From the NCBI RefSeq assembly GCF_002752165.1, contig NZ_MOMB01000058.1:1-59569 (forward strand): DNA of 59,569 nt, given 5' to 3'. Made by a program: the position numbers and the translations under genes. How positions within the stretch are numbered: position 1 is the stretch's first letter; every line of letters begins with the position of its first letter. This document shows, piece after piece, positions 27,608-39,251 of the stretch. This DNA is from Erwinia sp. OLFS4. GTDB lineage: Bacteria; Pseudomonadota; Gammaproteobacteria; Enterobacterales; Enterobacteriaceae. Under the pieces are notes generated by a model. That model saw only the letters and a program-made list of their open reading frames with translations, was not told the DNA's origin and made no database searches.

Positions 27608-28983
27608 TGGCTGTGAGTAATGAACCAAACCCGGCCAAAGAGTTTTCTGGGTTTTCATCCGACAAATTAGATGGAAACGATCCGCAGTCGCAGGGGGGGT
27701 TTTTACTTGACCGTGACGATTTGTTCAATTTCGCCGGGAAGAGTAAAAATAAAAGCGAAGCGGATGCAGATCAGGCCAAGGCGTCATCACTTTATGACGT
27801 CAGTCAGTTACGAAGTGCCAGTGTTCAGCAGCGCGTAGCGATGGTTATGACTTCACCAGTACCGTTACTGGAAGCGGCGCAGCCCTTGCTGCGTGCACTC
27901 AGTGAAATGCCGGACACGGTAACAAGTAAAGATCAGGTGTGGCTGCTTAAACAGGCATTAAAGAATGAAGTTTCGCTTTTTAGTGTGGTGTGTGATGAAG
28001 CGGATATTTCATGGAAAAAAATGGCGATAGTGCGTTATTGCCTGTGCACTTCTTTAGATGAAGCGGCGCATGGTAAACCCTGGGGCATTGAATCAGGATG
28101 GTCGCAAAGTAATCTTCTTAACCATTTTGAAGGAGACAATGACGGCGGAAATAAATTTTTTCTGTTAGTTGGCAGGTTATCAATGAACCCCCGCGAATAT
28201 AGTGATGTTCTGGAAATATTGCTGCGTATTCTCGGACTGGGGTTTGAAGGCCGCTACAGCATTATTGAAAATGGTGAGCGACAATTGACGCGTATCAGAC
28301 AACGTCTGCTGGTGTTGTTACAAAGTATTCGTGATAGTCCACCAGATAAACTGTCTGCGCATGCAATGCCGGTATATAGCGGGAAAAGCCGTCAGCGGAT
28401 TTATGTTCCGGTGCGGGTATCGTTATTGCTGGCCGGGGTAATACTGACGGTGAGTTTTATTGCCTTTAAGTACCTGCTGATAGCACCGGTGACGCAGCTG
28501 CAGGAACATATGCAGAGTCTGAAGCGGATGCCGGTTCTACCAGTAAGCCAACCGATACGTCTGCGGCTGGCGGTGCTGCTGAAAAAAGAAATAAGCCAGG
28601 GGTTGGTCGCAGTAGTTGAAACGGATAAGGAAAGTCAGGTGACTTTCCGTGGCGATGCCATGTTTGTTGTGGGTGGTGACAACGTGGTTACCGGGATGCA
28701 ACCTATTCTTCAGCGGGTTGCCGATGAGATTCGCCGGGTCAAAGGGCGTGTTTTTGTTGTTGGCTACACCGATACGATGCCAATTAATAAACCGGGATTT
28801 CCTAATAATCAGGTTTTATCAGAAAAGCGCGCGGCTAATGTTGCTCAGTTTTTAAAACAATCAGGTATCCCAGCCCAGAATATTCGTTTTGAAGGACGCG
28901 GTGACCAGAATCCACTGGCCAATAATAAAACAGTAGAAGGTCGGGCAAAAAACCGGCGTGTAGAAATATTTGTTAATTACTAA
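27607..28983 (+). CDS. tssL: T6SS inner-membrane protein TssL with C-terminal OmpA domain
   Basis: 458 residues from ATG 27607. An N-terminal DotU domain (VQQRVAMVMTSPVPLLEAAQ, IVRYCLCTSLDEAAHGKPWG, SLLNHFEGDNDGGNKFF-like segment) precedes a single membrane span (VRVSLLLAGVILTVSFIAF). A periplasmic OmpA/MotB domain follows (FVVGYTDTMPINKPGFPNNQ, LSEKRAANVAQFLKQSGI, KNRRVEIFVNY). It is an 'evolved' TssL that carries its own peptidoglycan anchor. It is translationally coupled to tssK. Confidence 0.95.
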   Translation: MAVSNEPNPAKEFSGFSSDKLDGNDPQSQGGFLLDRDDLFNFAGKSKNKSEADADQAKASSLYDVSQLRSASVQQRVAMVMTSPVPLLEAAQPLLRALSEMPDTVTSKDQVWLLKQALKNEVSLFSVVCDEADISWKKMAIVRYCLCTSLDEAAHGKPWGIESGWSQSNLLNHFEGDNDGGNKFFLLVGRLSMNPREYSDVLEILLRILGLGFEGRYSIIENGERQLTRIRQRLLVLLQSIRDSPPDKLSAHAMPVYSGKSRQRIYVPVRVSLLLAGVILTVSFIAFKYLLIAPVTQLQEHMQSLKRMPVLPVSQPIRLRLAVLLKKEISQGLVAVVETDKESQVTFRGDAMFVVGGDNVVTGMQPILQRVADEIRRVKGRVFVVGYTDTMPINKPGFPNNQVLSEKRAANVAQFLKQSGIPAQNIRFEGRGDQNPLANNKTVEGRAKNRRVEIFVNY

Positions 28984-28993
28984 TGGACTTATC

Positions 28994-31900
28994 ATGTCAG
29001 TGTTTAATAGATTATTTACCGGGCAGGGATTAAAAAGGTTATCACTTATTATTTTTGTTTGTCTGCTGGGTGCAACCATCTGGTTTTTGGGGCCATTATT
29101 AGGATTTGGTGAAGTCCTTCCCCTTAAACCGGTCGAAAATCGGGTCATTTTGTTAGTTGTTCTTTTTTTTATCCTGATCGCCTGCTGGTATCACTTGCCG
29201 ATCTTTATTTCTATTGCGCTGCTTTCAGGCGCAGCACTGTGGATAATCGGTCCTCATCTGTTATTTGGCAAAGATTATCCGCTGAAAGACACGGCACCGC
29301 GGTTTGCCGGCCTGACAATTATCCTGACGGTTACGCTGCTTTGTGCCCTCTGGCGTCTTTTGCGTGCGCTTTCTGCGAACCCGGCGCTACTGGATAAGTT
29401 TGTTAAAAATAAAAATAAGACGGTAGCCCCAGCGAGTCAGCGGGGTGTCATGCATGCCGTTATCAAAGAAGGTATTAACTATATCAAGCGTATCCAGCGT
29501 AATGCGCCTTTATGGAAACGATTTCTGTTTGTCAGTAACCGGCAACGCCTGCCGTGGTTTATTGTTATGGGTACGCCGGGAGCCGGTAAGACAACCATGT
29601 TATTTTCATCAGGCCAGGAGTTTCCTTTACCAGAACAACTTAATCGCAAAGATAAAGAAAATCCTCCCACTGCGCATTGTGAATGTTTATTTACTAATAA
29701 TGCCCTGTTTCTGGATACCTCCGGTAAATATACTTCCAGCGATGATGACAGTGCGCAGCAGGAATGGGATTTACTGGTGCAAACAATAAAAAAGAATCAG
29801 CTGGATTGCAGTGTTAATGGTGTTTTACTGGTGTTATCGGCTGAAGATATTCTGCACAAAGATAAAGCGGAGTTACTCACCATCGCAGCAACATTGCGTG
29901 CACGTTTATATGAGTTACGTCATCAGACCGGTGAGCATTTTCCGGTTTATTTTACCGTAACCAAACTGGATTTATTGTGTGGCTTTGATGAATATTTTCG
30001 TAATCTGACCACTGCAGAGCGCGAGCAAGTATGGGGAGTTACCCTCCCCTGGCAAAGAGGGACGGTGATTACGACAGCGGCGTTACTGGAGACATTAAAT
30101 AGTGAATTCTCTTTTCTGGTAGAACGGCTGAGTAGCGTGATGTATCTGCGACAGCAGGAAGAATATGAGGTAAATGACCGGAAAAAAATGTACGCACTGC
30201 CTCAGGATTTTCAGCTGCTTACTCAGGGAGTGATTGAGATTGTCAAAAATATATTTATTGCTTCGCGTTATGATGACACACAATTTAATTCAACCTTGCG
30301 AGGTGTTTATTTTATAAGTAGTTGTCAGGCAGGGGTTGTCAGTTTACTGAATAACAATACGTTACTAAGGAAATGGAATAATCTCATTATGCATGAAACG
30401 CCTGCTACGCCAGCATCGATTGTGGATAAAAAGGATAAAGTAGGCTTAGTTAATCAATCTATTTGGGGTAAAAGTTATTTTTTAACCACACTCTTTAGTG
30501 ACATTATTGTTCAGGATAAGGATCTATTCAGCTATAACCGACCGCTACAGACGTCATACTGGTTAAAAAATGTTGTCAGTCACATTCTTGTCTGGAGCTT
30601 TGGTGTTATTTTAATGATGGGCTTTTCCACGAGCTTTCAGTTAAATCAGGGCTATCTTAAATCTATTTTTGGCAGTGTTGACCTGCTAGGAAAGAAAGTC
30701 AGTGGCTATATAAAACATCCGGAAAATAAATTATTACCGGGGCTACTGAGTGCGACGCAATCCTTACCTTCATACCAAGGGCTTGACGTTGAACACCCTC
30801 AATTTTCATGGCGTTATGGTTTATATACCGCCGACGATATCTCAACAGGATCAAACAAATTATATCACTACTTTCTGCTGAATTATCTTTTACCACAGCT
30901 TGAGGTTGAAAGTGGTAAAGCTTTGTTGTCCGCAATACAGTCTGATGATGAAATCAGAATATGGCAAAATTTAAAGTTATATCTGATGCTTTCCGGGCAG
31001 GGAAACATAAATAAAAAGTGGATGATAAAAGAAATTGTTAAGTTATGGAGTGATAATGACTTCATTGAAAGTTATGCCAGTACGAATGATTTTGTCCATC
31101 ATCTTAATGAAATATTTGATATTCCCCAGTGGAAGCATCAGGCTAAAAAGCCGGATACTAATCTGATAAGCGAGGCACGAAGTGCCTTAAATAAAACATC
31201 GGCAACGTTACGTATCTGGCAACAGTTAAAAAGCCGGATGATGAAGGATTTTCCTGAGAAAATTACGCTGGACCAACTGGCTGAAAAAAGTTCACCACAG
31301 CTTTTTTCTTTGGAAGACCGTTCCGGTGTCTCTGACGGCATACCTGGTATTTACTCACGTGAAGCATGGAATTCACTGGTTAAAAAAAAATTCTTAACAG
31401 AGCTTGTAACGTTACAGCATGAAGATGAATGGGTGAGCGGTGGCAGAAAGAAAATTAAAAATCTTTTAGCGCAACGAGAGGAAATCATGACTCTCTATTT
31501 TCAGGAATATACGAATCATTGGAAAGATTTCCTTTCAGATATTCAGCTTAGCTCTTTTTCTGACGGTTCGCGGCGCTCACCCGATATGCCTTTTAATATC
31601 GGTCTTTTAAGAGTTATTGTGCAAAGTAATTCCCCACTAATAACGTTACTAAATAATATTGTTCAACAAACGACCCTTCAGCCAGATAAAAAGACGTTAA
31701 CAGAAAAGCTTGATTTGAAAATACAGCATAGCAGGACAGTGGAAACGGCTAAGCGAATAACGCGTAATATCAGTGAAAATGAGAAAAAGTTGGTTCGACA
31801 ATATGTGGATGATCATTTTAATGCGTTACGTGTTTTTGTTAAAGGACAAACGCAAAGCGGCCCTTCTGCTGGTGGACAATTTTCCGCTTCAGCCACGCCC

Positions 31901-32902
31901 CTGACGCGGCTGATGGGGCGGCTTAACGATCAGTATGCTCAACTGGTTATCTACAATGATGCGCTAAAAGATGGCGACACCTTGCCCGCTAATGAGGCGA
32001 CTGCCCGGTTGATAGCGGAATCGCGTACCTGGCCGGATCCGGTAAAGAATATTATTTCACCCTTATTAACGCGTTCTGCTGCAAAGCTGAAAACCAGTGC
32101 GATAGCCCGGAGTGTAGAATCTATCGGTAAAGGTCCTGGGGAAACCTGCCGTATGTTATTACAGGGGCGCTATCCGTTTTCAGCCAGTCAACGTAATGTG
32201 CGGCTGGTGGATTTTGAACATTTTTTTGCTGCAGGGGGCATTGTGGATAGCTGGTTTAGCCAGAACCTGGCAGATAAAGTGGATACTTCCAGCCATCCGT
32301 GGCGTTTTAAAGGCAGTATGGATACCCGCGATCTGAGCTTTTTTGAGCGCGTTGACCGTATTCGTAATACTTTTCTGACTGCGGATAATGGGAAAAAGTT
32401 AGCCTTTAATTTTTCTGTATCAATACGTTATATATCGCCATCAATAACACAATTTTCGCTCGATATTGATGGAAAAAAGATTAACTATGCACATGGTCCA
32501 CTGACAACCCAGTTTTTTAGCTGGCCAGGTAGTGCCCGGGGAACCTTTATCAGCATGATGGCTTATGATAAACCGGTTACCACGGTAAAACCTGTTATTA
32601 CACAGCAGAATGATCGCTGGGATGCATTGCGTTGGCTGGATGATAAAAATAAGCAACCACATAGGCCGTTGGCCAATCCTCATCATGCCAGCGCGAATCT
32701 TAATTATCAGGGCCCCTGGGCAATACTACGCTGGCTGGATTCCGCTGAAAAAATATCTAATCTGCAGGACGGTAGTCAGCTACTTAGCTGGAATATTGGA
32801 TCGGGTCGGGTAGATATGCAGATAGAAGGGCTGGATGCTTCAGCCGGTTCACCTACAGAAGTATTACATAGTTTTCATTGTCCTGGTGATTTTTATAATT
32901 AA
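28994..32902 (+). CDS. tssM: T6SS inner-membrane protein TssM (IcmF)
   Basis: 1302 residues from ATG 28994, ten bases after tssL. Two or three N-terminal membrane segments (LSLIIFVCLLGATIWFLG; VILLVVLFFILIACWYHLP) lead to a cytosolic NTPase domain with Walker A GTPGAGKTTM near residue 195. A further span (HILVWSFGVILMMGFSTSF) lies near residue 540, then a large periplasmic region ending with an IcmF C-terminal domain (RYPFSASQRNVRLVDFEHFF, SWPGSARGTFISM). It spans the periplasm to TssJ in the T6SS membrane complex. Confidence 0.96.
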   Translation: MSVFNRLFTGQGLKRLSLIIFVCLLGATIWFLGPLLGFGEVLPLKPVENRVILLVVLFFILIACWYHLPIFISIALLSGAALWIIGPHLLFGKDYPLKDTAPRFAGLTIILTVTLLCALWRLLRALSANPALLDKFVKNKNKTVAPASQRGVMHAVIKEGINYIKRIQRNAPLWKRFLFVSNRQRLPWFIVMGTPGAGKTTMLFSSGQEFPLPEQLNRKDKENPPTAHCECLFTNNALFLDTSGKYTSSDDDSAQQEWDLLVQTIKKNQLDCSVNGVLLVLSAEDILHKDKAELLTIAATLRARLYELRHQTGEHFPVYFTVTKLDLLCGFDEYFRNLTTAEREQVWGVTLPWQRGTVITTAALLETLNSEFSFLVERLSSVMYLRQQEEYEVNDRKKMYALPQDFQLLTQGVIEIVKNIFIASRYDDTQFNSTLRGVYFISSCQAGVVSLLNNNTLLRKWNNLIMHETPATPASIVDKKDKVGLVNQSIWGKSYFLTTLFSDIIVQDKDLFSYNRPLQTSYWLKNVVSHILVWSFGVILMMGFSTSFQLNQGYLKSIFGSVDLLGKKVSGYIKHPENKLLPGLLSATQSLPSYQGLDVEHPQFSWRYGLYTADDISTGSNKLYHYFLLNYLLPQLEVESGKALLSAIQSDDEIRIWQNLKLYLMLSGQGNINKKWMIKEIVKLWSDNDFIESYASTNDFVHHLNEIFDIPQWKHQAKKPDTNLISEARSALNKTSATLRIWQQLKSRMMKDFPEKITLDQLAEKSSPQLFSLEDRSGVSDGIPGIYSREAWNSLVKKKFLTELVTLQHEDEWVSGGRKKIKNLLAQREEIMTLYFQEYTNHWKDFLSDIQLSSFSDGSRRSPDMPFNIGLLRVIVQSNSPLITLLNNIVQQTTLQPDKKTLTEKLDLKIQHSRTVETAKRITRNISENEKKLVRQYVDDHFNALRVFVKGQTQSGPSAGGQFSASATPLTRLMGRLNDQYAQLVIYNDALKDGDTLPANEATARLIAESRTWPDPVKNIISPLLTRSAAKLKTSAIARSVESIGKGPGETCRMLLQGRYPFSASQRNVRLVDFEHFFAAGGIVDSWFSQNLADKVDTSSHPWRFKGSMDTRDLSFFERVDRIRNTFLTADNGKKLAFNFSVSIRYISPSITQFSLDIDGKKINYAHGPLTTQFFSWPGSARGTFISMMAYDKPVTTVKPVITQQNDRWDALRWLDDKNKQPHRPLANPHHASANLNYQGPWAILRWLDSAEKISNLQDGSQLLSWNIGSGRVDMQIEGLDASAGSPTEVLHSFHCPGDFYN

Positions 32903-32916
32903 GGGGAGTGATAGTT

Positions 32917-33603
32917 ATGTTTAATGATAATGTCGTCAGAATAAGGTTTTTTTCACATGAGAAATCGATACGAAAAATAAAATTAAATATTAATAGCACA
33001 ATGTCGCGGAAGTTTTCTCAATATTTAAGATATATAGCTGACAACATGGCCCCTTCAAAACTTGTCGGAGACGAAATAACACCATGGTGTTTCGTGATTT
33101 CTGTGAAAGAAGTCAGACAACACTTTTTTTTCCTCGGTACTTTTTTACCAGAATGGCGTGAGACGGCTGATCGGCCGGTGGCACTCTATTGCGTTGTAAA
33201 AAAAATAAAAATTATCAGCATGTTAGATGATGTGAAAAAGAATAACCTCCCTTTCTTTTTGATGAGGACATTATCTTTAGTTAACAATAAAAGAAATGTT
33301 AAAGAATATAAAAAAGATCTCAAAAAAATGTGTTCTTTGCTTACGGCTTCTTTGTCTTCCAGACGCGGACTTTATAAAAGGATGCATAGAGGGAATGTTA
33401 ATATAGAGCCGGCTGATGTTTTTTTACAACATGATGATTTTAAATATCAGGATGAATGCGGTGTAGAGAATATGCCATGGATTAACTGGCCTGGTTGTAT
33501 TTTAAATAACAATAAAATATGGCTATGGAGGCAAAATTGTGTTGGCAGGATTATTGAATCTCAGATTTTAGACGGACCGTATAAGGATGAGGCTGAAAAG
33601 TGA
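32917..33603 (+). CDS. Unrecognised T6SS-locus protein between tssM and vgrG
   Basis: 228 residues from ATG 32917, which has GGGGAG eight bases upstream; a GTG at 32908 lies inside that ribosome site. No signal peptide or membrane segment. It is AT-rich and Lys-rich, with a conserved-looking C-terminal block (MPWINWPGCILNNNKIWLWR). The order tssM-X-vgrG and the central hydrophobic-aromatic stretch (QHFFFLGTFLPEW) allow a very diverged TagF-like or adaptor protein, but the usual TagF start motif is absent. It could also be locus-specific. Function not assigned. Confidence 0.6.
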   Translation: MFNDNVVRIRFFSHEKSIRKIKLNINSTMSRKFSQYLRYIADNMAPSKLVGDEITPWCFVISVKEVRQHFFFLGTFLPEWRETADRPVALYCVVKKIKIISMLDDVKKNNLPFFLMRTLSLVNNKRNVKEYKKDLKKMCSLLTASLSSRRGLYKRMHRGNVNIEPADVFLQHDDFKYQDECGVENMPWINWPGCILNNNKIWLWRQNCVGRIIESQILDGPYKDEAEK

Positions 33604-33643
33604 TTTTTTAGACTCAGGAATTAACTAATTATCAGGTATGATT

Positions 33644-36133
<2,490 letters not shown>

Positions 36134-36186
36134 AGCCGGCGTTGGCCAGACAGAAACAATGGATATCAACCAGCAAGGAGGAGAAA

Positions 36187-36450
36187 ATGCAACCAGCAGC
36201 AAAGATAGGTGATGCAACCAGTCATGGCGGTGCAATTACCAGCGGGTCCGGAACGGTTTTTATTAACAGCATTCCTGCCGCTATCGTCGGGGGTAGTGTT
36301 GCGACTTGTTCCCTGTTACATGGTGCCGCCAGCGTTGCCAGCGGTTCGGGAACGGTCTTTATTAATAGTTTACCTTCTGCCCGATTAGGGGATGTTACCG
36401 GCTGTGGTGCCGTAATAGCCAGTGGTTCTGGAAATGTCTTTATCGGATAA
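36187..36450 (+). CDS. T6SS spike-tip PAAR-repeat protein
   Basis: 87 residues from ATG 36187 with AAGGAGG nine to fourteen bases upstream. MQPAAKIGDATSHGGAI, then two repeats with SGSGTVFINS and the PAAR-like motif LPSARLGD. It should fold into the cone that sharpens VgrG. No toxin extension is fused, so any cargo must be separate. It overlaps the next gene by 17 bases. Confidence 0.93.
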   Translation: MQPAAKIGDATSHGGAITSGSGTVFINSIPAAIVGGSVATCSLLHGAASVASGSGTVFINSLPSARLGDVTGCGAVIASGSGNVFIG

Positions 36451-37249
36451 CAGAGCCATTTTAGCCATCAACTGGCCGCCAGGGATCCCGTCATGTGTAT
36501 TGGATGGGATTTCTGACGCTGCGGAACAGCGGCTATATTTTGATTTACAGAAAGGAGAAATAAGCCAGGCCCTCCCTGTGCAGGAGGGCGACTTCCTGTG
36601 TTTCTACTGGGCAGAGATGACAGTGATAATGGAAAACCACTGTAAGCAACATGTTTGTCTGGCTGAAGGGAAATCGATCAAAACCGGTCATATTTTAACG
36701 TTAAAAAATGGCATGACACTCCAGGCCGGAATGTTCAGACTGAGCATTACAATAAATGATCAGGATGAAGATGTCTGCCCGACAAATTTTCCTGGTACTG
36801 ATGCTGAGCTTCCTGAACTGGATGATATTATTTTGCATGGTGGTCAGTATATTCCCTGGGTAGAAAGTGAATCACACCAGGATGATATTTTGAAAAGGCT
36901 GGCTTATGAATATAAACATTTTCTTTTATGGGGTAGTAGTAACCAGGACCTTTACGATGTGGATGGGAAAGATGAGAATTTTTTACCTGAGCGGGATGTC
37001 TTTCTGGACGGAATTACTGAAAGAGTAAAGGATAAAACTATTCCTGAATGTATTTTTAACGATGAAAATCTTATTAATATTATTCTGGATGATTTAATGT
37101 CTGTTGCTCAGGAGGAAAACATGGATGACTCGCCACCTGATTTATTGACAGCATTAGCTCCAGAAAATATGGAAAGAATTGATACACATCCATTACCAGA
37201 GTTACTTTATCGGGAACTATATAAATTAGGGCTGGAAAGCCCGCTCTAA
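36434..37249 (+). CDS. tagK: T6SS-associated protein, TagK-like
   Basis: 271 residues from ATG 36434, inside the end of the PAAR gene. The N-terminal half resembles a degenerate FHA-like beta domain (ILTLKNGMTLQAGMFRLSI). The C-terminal half is acidic with PDLLTALAPENMERIDTHPL and PELLYRELYKLGLES, which recalls the TagK family of enterobacterial T6SS loci. TagK is found in some T6SSs; its role is not established. It is followed by tagJ after 18 bases. Assignment is by pattern and position. Confidence 0.6.
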   Translation: MSLSDNRAILAINWPPGIPSCVLDGISDAAEQRLYFDLQKGEISQALPVQEGDFLCFYWAEMTVIMENHCKQHVCLAEGKSIKTGHILTLKNGMTLQAGMFRLSITINDQDEDVCPTNFPGTDAELPELDDIILHGGQYIPWVESESHQDDILKRLAYEYKHFLLWGSSNQDLYDVDGKDENFLPERDVFLDGITERVKDKTIPECIFNDENLINIILDDLMSVAQEENMDDSPPDLLTALAPENMERIDTHPLPELLYRELYKLGLESPL

Positions 37250-37267
37250 TAATACTAAGGAAATAAT

Positions 37268-38077
37268 ATGATAACTGATGATATAATCAGGATTAACGAT
37301 AGTGAAATAAACTTACAAGACCGGCTGGTACAGCTGGTTGAAATAGTTAAAAATAATCCCCAGAGCATTGATGCCCGCTTCGCGCTTTGTAAGATGTATA
37401 TGCTACAAGCAGACTGGGATCGTGCCCTGCAACAGCTTGATATTTTGTTCCAGATTGAATCTGAAGTGCAGCAGCAATATGAGTTATATAAAAACCTTAT
37501 TTTCAGTGAACGCATGAGAGAATTGGTGCTGGCCGGTAAGAAAACAGCGGGCTCACTGGGTAAACCTCATCAGCAATGGATAAATAGCTTGCATCAGGCG
37601 AACGCGTTGTATCAGCAAGGCCAGTATGCCGAAGGTGAGTCGATGCGAATGCAGGCACTGTCAGACGCAGAGCCGCGCTCGGGGCGTAGTGCAGTGTGGG
37701 GCGCGTTTAACTGGCTGGCCGATGGTGATGACCGTCTGGGACCCGTATGTGAATTTATTTGTGCCGGTGGCTATCACTGGGTGCCATTCGCTGAGATGCA
37801 GGCACTGGAAATTTCCGCGCCGCAAAAGGGCAGTGATTTAGTCTGGGCGCCAGCAGAAATAACGTTTGAAGAACAAACGTTGCGTGGTTACATTCCAGCA
37901 CGTTATCCGGTAGTGATATCTGATAGCCTGGATATGAAGATAGGGACGAAAACTGAATGGCAGAAGCAAGGTGATGGCCGCTATATTGGCTCTGGCAGAA
38001 AAATGTGGGTCAGTGATAATGGTGAGTTTTCACTTTTTGAAATTGGTCGTTTAGGATTTGAAGGTGAATCTGCATGA
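37268..38077 (+). CDS. tagJ: T6SS accessory protein TagJ (ImpE/SciE family)
   Basis: 269 residues. Tetratrico-like helices (ALCKMYMLQADWDRALQQLD) and SLHQANALYQQGQYAEGESM precede the ImpE domain: FNWLADGDDRLGPVCEFICA, GGYHWVPFAEMQALEISAP and RYPVVISDSLDMKIG. In other species TagJ binds TssB and ClpV and influences sheath recycling. AAGGA precedes ATG 37268. Its stop overlaps the tssE start (ATGA). Confidence 0.92.
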   Translation: MITDDIIRINDSEINLQDRLVQLVEIVKNNPQSIDARFALCKMYMLQADWDRALQQLDILFQIESEVQQQYELYKNLIFSERMRELVLAGKKTAGSLGKPHQQWINSLHQANALYQQGQYAEGESMRMQALSDAEPRSGRSAVWGAFNWLADGDDRLGPVCEFICAGGYHWVPFAEMQALEISAPQKGSDLVWAPAEITFEEQTLRGYIPARYPVVISDSLDMKIGTKTEWQKQGDGRYIGSGRKMWVSDNGEFSLFEIGRLGFEGESA

Positions 38078-38562
38078 CCTTAAGAAGAAATCCATTCCCG
38101 CCCTGTTTACTGGAACGTTTGTTTGACAATGAACCCAAAGTTGAGAGCGAAGTATGGGATAAGTACCATTTTGATAGCCGGGCGATGCGTGCTGTTGTGC
38201 AACGCAATATTGCCGAATTGCTGAATACGGCCAACTTTGAGGAGAGGCTTGATGAAAACCGGCACCGTGAAATATTTTCATCCACTCTTAATTATGGTAT
38301 CTCTCCTTTGATTGGTGGTTATGCCGCATCACATAGCTGGAATGATCTTGAGATTAAGATTAGAAACGCCTTGCTTCGCTTTGAACCCAGACTGATCGCT
38401 GATTCAATTGTCATCGTTCCTTCAGGAGAGGTACTTTCTCCGGTACATCATGGCATAATTAATTTTGATATCTATGGTTTAATAGACTGGCATCCCCAGC
38501 CTGTTGATTTAGCGATTAAAGCCCGTTATGACATTGAAACTGATCGGGCTGGTTTGTCGTGA
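38074..38562 (+). CDS. tssE: T6SS baseplate protein TssE (gp25-like)
   Basis: 162 residues. FPPCLLERLFDN at the start, LNYGISPLIG, SWNDLEIKIRNALLRFEPRL and HGIINFDIYGLIDW all fit the GPW/gp25 lysozyme-like family. TssE completes the baseplate wedge with TssF and TssG. It closes the plus-strand T6SS block and is followed by a strong terminator. Its start overlaps tagJ. Confidence 0.94.
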   Translation: MTLRRNPFPPCLLERLFDNEPKVESEVWDKYHFDSRAMRAVVQRNIAELLNTANFEERLDENRHREIFSSTLNYGISPLIGGYAASHSWNDLEIKIRNALLRFEPRLIADSIVIVPSGEVLSPVHHGIINFDIYGLIDWHPQPVDLAIKARYDIETDRAGLS

Positions 38563-38580
38563 TTGGTGAACAAGATATAA

Positions 38581-38616
38581 ATAAGCCCGCAAGGTTTACT
38601 AATCTTGCGGGCTTAT
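38581..38616 (+). terminator. Terminator at the end of the T6SS operon
   Basis: 13-base perfect stem (ATAAGCCCGCAAG with CTTGCGGGCTTAT) around a ten-base loop, followed by CCTTTATTT. It is symmetrical enough to serve transcripts from both sides, including the regulator at 38766. Confidence 0.85.
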
Positions 38617-38765
38617 CCTTTATTTCCCTGGCTAAATGGAGTCTTTTAATATTATCTGTGTGCTTCGTATTTTTAAGTGTTTTCATGTTATGAAAACGAT
38701 ATTTTTACTGGATGTAAAATAGCTTATAATATGTTTTTTTATTCGAAAATGTACAGTATTCTGTC

Positions 38766-39251
38766 TTAGTAAGTGATGAAAAGCGATAGCGTAAGTATTA
38801 GGTTAATCATTATAATCATCAGAATGAGATAGTTGTACCTGTTCCAGGGTAATTTATTACTTATGTCAGTTTTGTTTACTTTACCCGCCCGTTTTTCTTC
38901 TACCAGAAAAGGGTTATCTGCTTTACTCTCCGCTTCACCCTGATTATCCGACAAAAGGGAAAATCCCCTTCGGGGAATAGTCTGAATAATTTTTTCCTGG
39001 ATACCGCAGGATTTTAATGCTTTCCTTAACTCCGATATATTTTGATAAAGTGTATTTGCAGTAACTTCCATCCCAAAACGCCTCCATGCACATTCATAGA
39101 GTTCTTCATGACTGACAAGTTGATCTCGTTTTTCAAGCAACAGCATCAAGCAATACGATGCTGGTGTGCTAATTTCATAGCTGGCAAGATCGGATTTAAG
39201 TATCTTTTTGTCCTGGTCAAATTCAACTTCATTGTTTATTCTAACTGACAT
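38766..39251 (-). CDS. ToxR/CadC-type membrane-anchored winged-helix regulator
   Basis: 161 residues. An N-terminal OmpR-type winged helix is seen: QLVSHEELYECAWRRFGMEV, NISELRKALK, IIQTIPRRGFSLL. A linker leads to a single C-terminal membrane segment (YLILMIIMINLILTLSLFI) that ends the protein, so there is almost no periplasmic domain. It would bind DNA from the inner membrane. It is AT-rich, convergent with the T6SS block and faces the 1.1 kb gene-free stretch upstream. It could regulate the T6SS or the lipoprotein gene at 40353; this is inferred from position. Confidence 0.82.
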   Translation of the reverse strand: MSVRINNEVEFDQDKKILKSDLASYEISTPASYCLMLLLEKRDQLVSHEELYECAWRRFGMEVTANTLYQNISELRKALKSCGIQEKIIQTIPRRGFSLLSDNQGEAESKADNPFLVEEKRAGKVNKTDISNKLPWNRYNYLILMIIMINLILTLSLFITY

